Of a DNA stretch of 64,000 bases, positions 55,755-63,093 are shown piece by piece. Source of the DNA: Mariprofundus ferrooxydans PV-1 (GTDB lineage: Bacteria; Pseudomonadota; Zetaproteobacteria; Mariprofundales; Mariprofundaceae); assembly GCF_000153765.1 (NCBI RefSeq), contig NZ_DS022294.1:231188-295187 (forward strand), given 5' to 3'. The notes beneath the pieces were generated by a model. The model had not been told where the DNA came from and ran no database searches. It was given only the letters and a program-made list of their open reading frames with translations. The position numbers and the translations under genes were made by a program. Within the stretch, counting starts at the first letter, position 1; each line of letters starts with the position of its first letter.

Positions 55755-56288
55755 ATGGATATCAGTAAAATTCCTGCCGGCGCCAATCCGCCGGATGAGA
55801 TCAACGTAATTATTGAAGTACCGCAGCATGCCGATCCGGTAAAATACGAACTGGATAAGGAGTCGGGCGCATTCTATGTCGACCGCTTCATGCACACGGC
55901 CATGCACTACCCGTGCAATTACGGCTTTATGCCCAATTCTCTCTCCGACGATGGCGACCCGGTGGATGTCATGGTGATCTCCAAGTTCTCGCTGATTACC
56001 GGTTGCGTTGTGCGCTGCCGTCCGATTGCCGTTCTGCACATGGAAGATGAAGCCGGCCAGGATGCCAAGGTACTGGCTGTGCCTATTTCCAAGCTGAAAC
56101 CATCATTCGATAACGTAAAATGTCTGGAAGACGTCGATGATTTCCTGCTCAATCAGATTTCCCACTTCTTTGAGCATTATAAGGACCTGGAGCCCAATAA
56201 ATGGGTAAAAGTGACCGGTTGGGGTAAAGCCGATGCAGCCAGAAAAGAGATTGTCGATTCCATTGCCCGCTATAAGGGCGAGTTGTAA
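55755..56288 (+). CDS. ppa: Inorganic pyrophosphatase (family I)
   Basis: 177 residues. Family I signatures: INVIIEVPQHADPVKYELDKESGAFYVDRF, and the metal-binding DDGDPVDVMVISKF near residue 65; KPSFDNVKCLEDVDDFLLNQI follows. It hydrolyses PPi to drive biosynthetic reactions. It is followed by a terminator. Confidence 0.97.
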   Translation: MDISKIPAGANPPDEINVIIEVPQHADPVKYELDKESGAFYVDRFMHTAMHYPCNYGFMPNSLSDDGDPVDVMVISKFSLITGCVVRCRPIAVLHMEDEAGQDAKVLAVPISKLKPSFDNVKCLEDVDDFLLNQISHFFEHYKDLEPNKWVKVTGWGKADAARKEIVDSIARYKGEL

Positions 56289-56330
56289 ACAACACAGGGG
56301 CTTGGTTATTTAGCCACCAGCAACACCATC

Positions 56331-56361
56331 AAGGCGGCCGAGCAATCGGTCGCCTTTTTTG
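56331..56361 (+). terminator. Terminator after ppa
   Basis: The stem AGGCGGCCGA / TCGGTCGCCT with a GCAA loop is followed by TTTTTT, about 45 bases after the ppa stop. Confidence 0.88.
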
Positions 56362-56501
56362 ATCACCAACAAATAGATGGAAAAAGAGCGTCGCGGCGGC
56401 AAGAATTAGCATACGTGGATGACAGGGCGGCAGCTCCCCATGTGATCAGCGTCGCATCGCTGATCCCTGCCCTGCTGTTGAGTAGACCAATGGAGATAGC
56501 C

Positions 56502-56930
56502 ATGAATGAAGAATTAAAAGATCACGTGACCAATACCAATGTCTGGATGCGGCTGCTGTTTATGGCGCTGTTCGGCGTCGTATATGCAGTATCCCGCTTT
56601 GTGCTGCTGGCGGTTGTTGTAGCCCAGTTCCTCTGGCTGCTGTTTACCGGCAGCACCAATGAGCGTCTGCTCTCTTTCGGCGGTCAGCTGGCCACATTTG
56701 TTTACCAGATCCTGCGCTACCTGACCTTCAATACCGATGCGCGCCCCTATCCGTTTGCAGACTGGCCGGATAACACCGCACTGATACCCGAAGTGGTTGA
56801 AGAAGCAGCGGCGGATGAAGCGTGGGATGATGCATCAGAGGAGAGTGCCGAAGAGGCGGTTATCGTTGAAGCGGAATCGGAGACCGGCATCGAAGCCGAA
56901 GAAGAGAACAGCAACAAAGATAAGTCATAA
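56502..56930 (+). CDS. DUF4389 membrane protein
   Basis: 142 residues from ATG 56502 (TGGAGATAGCC upstream). Two transmembrane helices (WMRLLFMALFGVVYAVSRF and LLAVVVAQFLWLLFTG) and the sequence ILRYLTFNTDARPYPFADWP are typical of DUF4389. The last ~55 residues are extremely acidic (Glu/Asp/Ala-rich) with almost no positive charge. The family is uncharacterised. It stands alone in front of the convergent plsC gene. Confidence 0.78.
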   Translation: MNEELKDHVTNTNVWMRLLFMALFGVVYAVSRFVLLAVVVAQFLWLLFTGSTNERLLSFGGQLATFVYQILRYLTFNTDARPYPFADWPDNTALIPEVVEEAAADEAWDDASEESAEEAVIVEAESETGIEAEEENSNKDKS

Positions 56931-56983
56931 ACCTTGCAACGATGCTGTTTTTCCGCGCTTCCTGCGCGGTGAAACAGCTCTTC

Positions 56984-57700
56984 TCAACCGCCCAGCTGGC
57001 GCGTAGCCGCCTCAATATCGGCTTCCAGCTGTGTCATCAGTTCACTACGTTTGATCGATGAGACCTCTTCCGCCGGAATATAGGGCAGAAAGCGGAAGGT
57101 GATCGTTCCCGGCTTTTTGATAAAACCGCGTTTGGGCCACAAGGCTCCGGCATTGTGCGCCAACGGCAAAATGCCGGCCTTCGCCTTCTGCGCCAGAATC
57201 GCGCCGCCCGGCTGGTAGTTGCCGGTAGTACCCACCGACGAGCGTGTACCTTCCGGGAAAATCACCACCCAGCGCCCCTGATTCAACATCGCAGAACCAT
57301 CCTGCATCACCTGTTTGATCGCTTCGCGCGGAGAGCCGCGACGAATACCGATCGTGCCCAGCAGCGCCAGCGCCCAGCCGAAAAACGGGATATTGAACAA
57401 CTCCCGTTTCAGCACCCAGGTATAGGGCGGCACCAGAATCGGCATGGCCACCGTTTCGGCTGCCGACTGATGCTTGGCCACCACCACACAGGCATGATCG
57501 GGCAGATGCTCTTTGCCTTCAATGACAATTCGAATACCGCAGAGCAGGCGCAGCAGCATAAATATCGTTTGAGACCACATCCGCGCCCACAACCATGAGG
57601 CGGAAAAACCGAAGGGACGGAACAGGATCACCAGCAGCGAAAACAGCGGCGTCAGTATCATGAAACAGAGATTGAACAGGGCAGAACGGATAACCAGCAT
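56984..57700 (-). CDS. plsC: 1-acyl-sn-glycerol-3-phosphate acyltransferase
   Basis: 238 residues from ATG 57700, which overlaps the gmhB stop (TGATG). An N-terminal membrane helix is followed by acyltransferase motif I KHQSAAET (HX4E form), motif III VIFPEGTRS and motif IV GILPLAHNAG. It makes phosphatidic acid at the inner membrane, or possibly acylates a related acceptor. Confidence 0.92.
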   Translation of the reverse strand: MLVIRSALFNLCFMILTPLFSLLVILFRPFGFSASWLWARMWSQTIFMLLRLLCGIRIVIEGKEHLPDHACVVVAKHQSAAETVAMPILVPPYTWVLKRELFNIPFFGWALALLGTIGIRRGSPREAIKQVMQDGSAMLNQGRWVVIFPEGTRSSVGTTGNYQPGGAILAQKAKAGILPLAHNAGALWPKRGFIKKPGTITFRFLPYIPAEEVSSIKRSELMTQLEADIEAATRQLGG

Positions 57701-58269
57701 CAGCAATCTCCACCGAGAATAAAATCAACCGCAGCTGCCAGATCGGCATAGCATGTGATATCGGGCTGCAACCGGCGCGATCTCTCCAGAATGGCGGCGT
57801 CATCGCCATAGCCGCTGCGCACCAGCATGGCCGGCACACCGGCGGCATCGGCCGCCTCAACGTCACGCACGGAGTCGCCGATAAACAGTGCATCCGCGGG
57901 GCTGTCGGATAAACCCAGCGCCGCCAGTGATTCAATGACCATTCCCGGCTCGGGCTTTCGGCAAACACAGCCGTCGTCAGGCCCGTGCGGGCAATAGGCA
58001 ACATGTGAGATAAAGCCACCGGCCTGCTCAATCGCCAGCATCATTTTGGCATGGATGGCATTGAATGTTTGCTGATCCATCATGCCGCGTCCCAATCCCG
58101 ACTGATTACTGACTATCGCTACGGCAATGCCGGCGGCATGCAGGCGTGCAATCGCCGCCAGCGAACCGGGTATCGGCTGCCACTGATCCGGCGCCAGAAT
58201 ATAATCAGGCGAATCAAAATTGATAACGCCGTCACGATCCAGTAGTACGGCTTTTGGCCTGATCTGCAT
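57700..58269 (-). CDS. gmhB: D-glycero-beta-D-manno-heptose-1,7-bisphosphate 7-phosphatase
   Basis: 189 residues from ATG 58269 (GGGAG upstream; ATG 58281 lacks one). HAD phosphatase: DRDGVINFD with the nucleophile Asp, VSNQSGLGRG, the zinc-binding CPHGPDDGCVCRKPEPGM, and the final FIGDSVRDVEAADAAG. It dephosphorylates heptose bisphosphate in LPS inner-core synthesis. Followed directly by plsC; both serve the envelope. Confidence 0.93.
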   Translation of the reverse strand: MQIRPKAVLLDRDGVINFDSPDYILAPDQWQPIPGSLAAIARLHAAGIAVAIVSNQSGLGRGMMDQQTFNAIHAKMMLAIEQAGGFISHVAYCPHGPDDGCVCRKPEPGMVIESLAALGLSDSPADALFIGDSVRDVEAADAAGVPAMLVRSGYGDDAAILERSRRLQPDITCYADLAAAVDFILGGDC

Positions 58270-58338
58270 GCTCGCTCCCATGTCGGAACAATACGCGCGG
58301 ATGACGACAGAGAAAAGCGCACAGCGCTTTCGAGACGA

Positions 58339-59430
58339 CTAGGTCCGGATCATCTTCCTGATCAACCGGCTGAGACTGGCGACAGCGACCGGTTTACCAA
58401 GCAGCTCACAGTTATCCAGCGCGTCAACCTCATCGCTGCGGCCTGAAAAATCGTAACCGGTCAGCAGGATTGTCGGCACATCGCTGCCCAGTTGACGAAT
58501 CTTCTGAATCAGCTCGATACCGCCCATCCCCGGCATGACCACATCGGAGAGTACGATGGCGATCTCATCCTGATGTGCGTGATAATAATCCAGTGCCTCT
58601 TTGCCATCGCATGCACTAACCACCCGGTAGCCAAGGCTGTCGAGTACTTCGCCGACCGTATCCCGAACCACTGTTTCATCATCCACCAGCAGTACCAGTT
58701 CATCATGGCCGTGAGCAGTCTCTTCCGCATTATCCCTGATCTGTTTGCGCTGCTCATGCATCACGGGCAGGTAAATATGGATGGTCGTCCCCTTACCCGG
58801 CTGGCTGTCGATTTCCAACACACCGCCGTGGGTCTGCACGGCACCGTACACCATCGCCAGCCCCAATCCGGTACCTTTACCCACATCCTTGGTCGTAAAA
58901 AACGGCTCAACCACTTTATCCACGATTTCAGGCGCTATACCACTGCCGTTATCCTCAACAGAGAGGTGAGCCATCCTCTCCGCCCTTATGTTCGGGTATT
59001 TCAGACGAAACACCTCCGCCGGCTCACAGGTCTCCAGCCTTACCCGGATGCGCGGGTTCTCGCTAGCGGCAACGGCATCACGGGCATTATTGAGCAGGTT
59101 CATCAACACCTGCTGCAGCTGCGTGGCATCGGCTATCACCATGACCTGCTCTTCACAAATATCTTTGACACACTCAATGCTTTCAGGAACCGTGCTCTGC
59201 GCCAGCTTCAGTCCGTCCCTGAGAAAGATATTCAGCGGCAAGCTCTGCATCTGTACCATATCCTTGCGCGCAAAGGTGAGCAGCTGGCGCACGATCTCGG
59301 CTGCTCGCTGGCTCAGTTTTTCGATATTTCCCAGCTTCTCGGCTATCACGGCAGGCTCATTCGTACGGCTTTTAGCCAGGTAGACATTCCCCTGCAGCGC
59401 AGCCAGCATATTATTCATATTGGGCCACAT
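58339..59430 (-). pseudogene. Hybrid histidine kinase truncated at the H-box
   Basis: 363 residues. A GHKL ATPase domain (N-box NLLNNARDAV near residue 111, DNGSGIAPEIV near 160, GKGTGLGLAMVYGAVQTHGG near 184) is followed by a receiver domain with LVDDE near 248 and the phosphoacceptor Asp296 (IVLSDVVMPGMGG). In intact relatives the preceding motif is HDFNNML; here the frame begins MWPNMNNML, so the His and the whole sensor region are missing. It starts 3 bases after the AlbA_2 gene stop, so the junction with the foreign segment lies within about 20 bases of 59420. It should be unable to autophosphorylate in the normal way. Confidence 0.82.
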
Positions 59431-59433
59431 TGG

Positions 59434-60765
59434 TCAATCCTGATCCGGAGTGCCCAACAGCCTCCAGTGACCGCCCTTATCCGCGCCAACCCGTTCGATC
59501 AGACCAGCCTTTTTCATCTTGCTCAGTTGGTATTTCACGCCATCCTCTGTGATATCCCCCAATATCGCCGCGATCTCCTTTCTGGTTGCTGCCGGATTTT
59601 CTTTCAGAACAGACAGAATTTTCTGGGTAGTTTTCTGGGTAGTTTTCTGGGTAGTTTTTTCCATATGTTTACCCACAAACTCCACCCAGAAGCCTGAATC
59701 GTCATAACGCAGCACCGGATCAGGCAATCCGTATTCGCGACAGGCCTGTACCATCACATCCACGCCGCGCCCCCATGATTCAATCAGGCCGGCTCTGAAA
59801 AAGGCGTTGGCAATATCCGGATTATACGGTTGCGAGGGATGTTTTCGCAGCAGCTTGTCGATCGTCCAGTGCTCGGGCAGTTGGCCATCGTTCCAGAACA
59901 TGATTCTGTCTTCATAAACGCTGATCTGGATCGGCGAGCCGCCGCTGTAATCCTTGTGAGCAATAGCGTTGAGCAATGCCTCGCGCAGCGCCGCTTCAGG
60001 GAACGGATATTCCTCAATGCGATTCACGCCATCGTAGCGGATTTCCGCCTTCATATACTTGGTCAGCAGCAGATCCATCGCCTTGTTCACCTGCTCGAAC
60101 AGATTGCCATGTACCTCATCCTGATAGCGCAGGTCGCTGTCCGATTCAAAGAAGCCGATCTTCACATAGGCCGCCGTGACAAAATGCTCAGGATCAGGGT
60201 GAAACAGAAGAATCGCCGCCCGTTTCAGATAGTCGCCTTCCTTCAGGTGCAGATTGTCGATCAGGGCGCCATTGCTTTCGCGCAGCACATCCTCGCTTAA
60301 CCGCTTGCTTTTTACCGCCTGCGCCCTGAAATAATCAAATGTGGCATCCGATAAATCTTCCACGCGCACATTCGGCACAGGCACGCCATCCCAGCGCTTG
60401 CCCTGCTTTTTGAGCAGGAACCGATCCAGCGCCGCGCCTTTCATCTCCTGCCTGGTGCTGCCACTGCGATAGTAGTATTTCCCCTTGTAGCTGATCGGGT
60501 AGGGATAAGGCTCGACAACGATTTCCAGATATTCCCTGTCATTCCCTTCAAGCAGGTTCACATCGACCAGAATGCCCATCAACTGCCGCACCTGATTGGG
60601 CAGCTTCTCCAGCAGCTCCCGCGCATTGCTGATGCCGCACACCTCGCCATGGTCATCCACGCCGATCAACAGCCTGCCGCCCTGTGCATTGGCATAGCCG
60701 CAAATCCACTGGAAATACTCATCGCGCCAGCATTCCTTGTATTCGGTGTGTTGGGATTCAATCAT
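59434..60765 (-). CDS. AlbA_2 (Schlafen-type) and GHKL ATP-binding domain protein
   Basis: 443 residues from ATG 60765 (a GTG at 60786 is also in frame but overlaps the preceding gene). The N-terminal AlbA_2 domain (about 1-110: ESQHTEYKECWRDEYF, ICGYANAQGGRLLIGVDDHG, YYYRSGSTRQEM) is followed by a HATPase_c_4-type module (EALLNAIAHKDYSGGSPIQISVYEDRIMFWNDG, near 255). A linker contains KTTQ three times in tandem, and a C-terminal winged helix (KEIAAILGDITEDGVKYQLSKMKKAGLIERVG) follows. Such proteins are found as putative transcriptional regulators or defence components. It starts one base after the Abi-alpha gene stop, forming an operon with it. Confidence 0.85.
   Translation of the reverse strand: MIESQHTEYKECWRDEYFQWICGYANAQGGRLLIGVDDHGEVCGISNARELLEKLPNQVRQLMGILVDVNLLEGNDREYLEIVVEPYPYPISYKGKYYYRSGSTRQEMKGAALDRFLLKKQGKRWDGVPVPNVRVEDLSDATFDYFRAQAVKSKRLSEDVLRESNGALIDNLHLKEGDYLKRAAILLFHPDPEHFVTAAYVKIGFFESDSDLRYQDEVHGNLFEQVNKAMDLLLTKYMKAEIRYDGVNRIEEYPFPEAALREALLNAIAHKDYSGGSPIQISVYEDRIMFWNDGQLPEHWTIDKLLRKHPSQPYNPDIANAFFRAGLIESWGRGVDVMVQACREYGLPDPVLRYDDSGFWVEFVGKHMEKTTQKTTQKTTQKILSVLKENPAATRKEIAAILGDITEDGVKYQLSKMKKAGLIERVGADKGGHWRLLGTPDQD
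59616..59660 (-). repeat. 12-bp in-frame tandem repeat (KTTQ) in the AlbA_2 gene
   Basis: Three consecutive copies of the unit TTTTCTGGGTAG (plus strand) encode KTTQKTTQKTTQK. Each copy adds four residues without shifting the frame, so copy number could change by slippage. Similar KTTQ runs recur in this protein family. Confidence 0.8.
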
Positions 60766-60766
60766 A

Positions 60767-61429
60767 CTATCTTTCCATTTGAACACTTGATAACAAGGTT
60801 GCTGATAAGGCAGTTAGCGAAAATGGTGAGTCTTCAGTCACACCATCTGCGCCCCCAAAACCATACATCGCATTATTTCGCAAGAGCTCTAATCGGCATA
60901 AATTATCAATGGTCAACAGAATATCTGATAAAGGCATCTCCATCGAGCCCAGCACTTCTGAAAGCCTGAAATCCATAGACTTTAACTTACTCGTCTCTGT
61001 TAAAAAACGAGCATCCAGAGGTTCCAACTCAGCAAGCAGTGAAATCAATATTTTTCTTGGAAAAACATCAACCGCAGGATCAAGACTATTTGCAATTAAT
61101 CCAGCCCACATTTTTTGGATGAGTTCATCATCTTCAAGGGCGGCTCTTTGAATGATATCGACAGCATATTTAGCCGGGATGGGGTCAATATGGCCAATAT
61201 CACGCTGACTTAGAACCTCTTGTGACATTTCCACTGTCTTTCGCCAATTATCGCGTTTGAACTTAACCCAATCCCCTAAAAAACCACCAGCTTCACGAAT
61301 AGGGTACCCAAGCACCTCATCGAAAAAACGCCCTACCCCATCCATAGAATCAAGAATACGCGGTGTTGCTTTAGCAACCTCCTGAACGGCTTTTGCTTCT
61401 TCATCACTGATCATCTGCAACGCCTTCAT
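60767..61429 (-). CDS. Abi-alpha / DUF4393 family protein
   Basis: 220 residues. The sequence shows the Abi-alpha/DUF4393 features: a VLGYPIREAGGFLGDWVKFKRDNWRKTVE stretch near residue 38, a central IPAKYAVDIIQRAALEDDELIQKMWAGLIANSLDP with the typical E-[DE]-x3-[LI]-x2-[ML]-W-A-x-L-[LI]-A-N pattern, and a helical C-terminus. Members have been linked to abortive infection, but the mechanism is unknown. The gene is visibly AT-richer than the core genes. It ends one base before the AlbA_2 gene and begins 60 bases after the HEPN remnant, on the same strand. Confidence 0.78.
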   Translation of the reverse strand: MKALQMISDEEAKAVQEVAKATPRILDSMDGVGRFFDEVLGYPIREAGGFLGDWVKFKRDNWRKTVEMSQEVLSQRDIGHIDPIPAKYAVDIIQRAALEDDELIQKMWAGLIANSLDPAVDVFPRKILISLLAELEPLDARFLTETSKLKSMDFRLSEVLGSMEMPLSDILLTIDNLCRLELLRNNAMYGFGGADGVTEDSPFSLTALSATLLSSVQMER

Positions 61430-61489
61430 GGCTATTTTGTTGAATGAATATGTTTATACAGAAAGGCTCTTGGTGCTTTGCTTGAATAC

Positions 61490-61801
61490 TCAACATCTGC
61501 CGCCTTCACTATGTTTCAATTTCTGGAAGCTTTCTTTGCAACATTCTATGACTTCACCATCCCGCAGTGAAGTTGAACAAACAGCCTGATCATGATCACA
61601 TCCCAAATAAACCAACAGGCATCGTTCGAGTAACAGTCTCAAATGATATGCAGCATCCATCAAAGCAGAAAATTCACTTTCCTCAAATTTATCCCCATGA
61701 ACCAGCCTGTCTCTAATCTTGCTTAGACTTCCTTTCTGACCTGTGATCGGCCAGAGGTCATTCAAGTTTAAACTATGGGGAACCTCGAAAAACCGGTTCA
61801 T
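61490..61801 (-). pseudogene. HEPN-type domain protein, 3' part, cut by an IS5 element
   Basis: An open frame of 103 residues. Its first nine codons (MNRFFEVPH) lie wholly or mostly inside the IS5 left end; the native gene resumes at SLNLNDLWPITGQ. The HEPN RX4H motif is present (RDRLVH in SKIRDRLVHG near residue 30) and is followed by a long helix (LMDAAYHLRLLLERCLLVYL), as in C-terminal HEPN domains of ApeA-like and other defence RNases. The gene is the first of the minus-strand cassette HEPN / Abi-alpha / AlbA_2. Whether the fragment is expressed from the IS-borne ATG is unknown. Confidence 0.65.
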
Positions 61802-63022
61802 TTATGAGATCATGCACACAAAGCACGGAGGTTTTCTGAGATGATACGAGAGAGTCTTTTTGCCGCGTCGGAACGAGAAACCAGGCTGGATAAACTTGGA
61901 GATGTATTGCGTCGTTTTGATGAGCTGATCGACTTTGCGGAGATTGCGCATGAGGTTGAGCAGTCGCTTCCGCAGCGTGACCGCAGCAAGGGTGGTCGTC
62001 CACCTTACCCTGTGGAGCTGATGGTTCGTGTCATGATTGTGCAAGAGTATTTCAACCTGAGCGACGAGCAGATGGAGTTTCAGCTTCTGGACAGGCTGAG
62101 CTTTCAGCGTTTTGTTGGTCTTCGTCGCAGCAGCCAGATACCAGATCGAACGACGATCTGGCTGTTCAGGGAGCGTCTGGTGAAAGCCGGCTGCTACGAT
62201 GGGGTTCTGGAGTCGGTGAACCGTCAGATCAATGCAGCAGGTTATGTCGCACGCGGTGGACAGATGATCGATGCGACACTGGTTTCTGCACCGATACAGC
62301 GCATGAGCAAGGAAGAGAATGAAGCCATTGAACAGGGCAAGACGCCTGCGGATTGGGCCGAGGCCAAGCGTCGGCAGAAGGATATGGACGCCCGCTGGAC
62401 GAAGAAGCATGGGAAGTCACACTTCGGGTACAAGATGTCGGCCAGCGTGGATCATCGCTACAAGTTGCTGCGCAAGGTGAAGGTGAGCAGTGCGAACGAG
62501 CATGACACGAAGCATTTCGAGGACGTACTGGATGGTGATAACAGTTGCCGGGATGTCTATGCGGACCGAGGTTATGCCGACAGGGAGCGGGAACACAGGC
62601 TAAGGTCGGAAGGCTGGCGCATGCACATTCAGAGGAAGGCAAAGAAGGGCAAGCCGCTTTCGCCCTGTCAGGCGAAGCGGAACCGGCGTATTGCGAGCAA
62701 GCGGGCACGGGTCGAACACCCGTTTGCCAGCATGGCGCAGATGGGAGGCAAGGCGATACGATGTATCGGGTTGGAACGTGCCAGGCTTCGAATCAGCCTG
62801 AAGGCAGCAGTCTACAACATCCAACGGCTGTGCTATCTCAAATCCGCAGGAGTACTCCCTCTGAAGAGCAGGATTGCAGCGTGATGGGCTCGAAACCGGG
62901 GCCATCAGGTTACCCAAAACGCCTGCCTCAGCAGTGTTCCGCCGATCGACATGGAAAACAGACGTGCCGATCTCACCACCAACAAAATGGAAGCCTCGAA
63001 ATGACGGTTGATCGAGGTCCCC
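61777..63022 (+). mobile_element. IS5-family insertion sequence, complete
   Basis: Imperfect terminal inverted repeats are readable: the left end GGGGAACCTCGAAAAACCG and the right end (reverse strand) GGGGACCTCGATCAACCG, both followed by a TCATTT-like block. The element carries one transposase gene. Both flanks share CTATG at the boundary (3-5 bases, depending on where the terminal G/C bases are assigned), consistent with a target duplication. It sits inside the HEPN gene. Confidence 0.85.
61841..62884 (+). CDS. IS5-family transposase
   Basis: 347 residues. DDE residues can be placed: D in GQMIDATLVSAP near residue 143, D in DVYADRGYADRE near 240, and E in RARVEHPFASM near 305 with the IS5-type spacing to a final R/K. 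The N-terminal GGRPPYPVELMVRVMIVQ segment is the usual IS5 helix. ATG 61841 is preceded by a weak GAG. The frame is intact, so the element may still be mobile. Confidence 0.93.
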   Translation: MIRESLFAASERETRLDKLGDVLRRFDELIDFAEIAHEVEQSLPQRDRSKGGRPPYPVELMVRVMIVQEYFNLSDEQMEFQLLDRLSFQRFVGLRRSSQIPDRTTIWLFRERLVKAGCYDGVLESVNRQINAAGYVARGGQMIDATLVSAPIQRMSKEENEAIEQGKTPADWAEAKRRQKDMDARWTKKHGKSHFGYKMSASVDHRYKLLRKVKVSSANEHDTKHFEDVLDGDNSCRDVYADRGYADREREHRLRSEGWRMHIQRKAKKGKPLSPCQAKRNRRIASKRARVEHPFASMAQMGGKAIRCIGLERARLRISLKAAVYNIQRLCYLKSAGVLPLKSRIAA

Positions 63023-63093
63023 TATGATACTCCTTAAAGGCTTTAAAAGCCTCTGAAAAGGACACTCTGTTTAACCCCTTAATATTTTGGTAT
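63023..63093 (-). pseudogene. Internal fragment of the HEPN-type gene between two IS elements
   Basis: Removing the IS5 and one copy of the shared flank joins this frame (VSFSEAFKAFKEYH...) to SLNLNDLWPITGQ without a stop. The open frame ends at a stop that coincides with the IS4 boundary near 63094. It thus appears to be a piece of the same gene, interrupted by both elements. Confidence 0.55.

Noticed and set aside
59616..59660. Repeat array considered as a CRISPR-like structure.
   Set aside because: The 12-bp units are contiguous with no spacers and encode KTTQ in frame within a protein gene.
58492..59697. A 401-codon plus-strand frame opposite the truncated kinase and the end of the AlbA_2 gene.
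   Set aside because: The minus-strand frames hold clear GHKL, receiver and AlbA_2 motifs; the plus frame is His/Leu-rich without any domain pattern and crosses the foreign junction, so it is chance.
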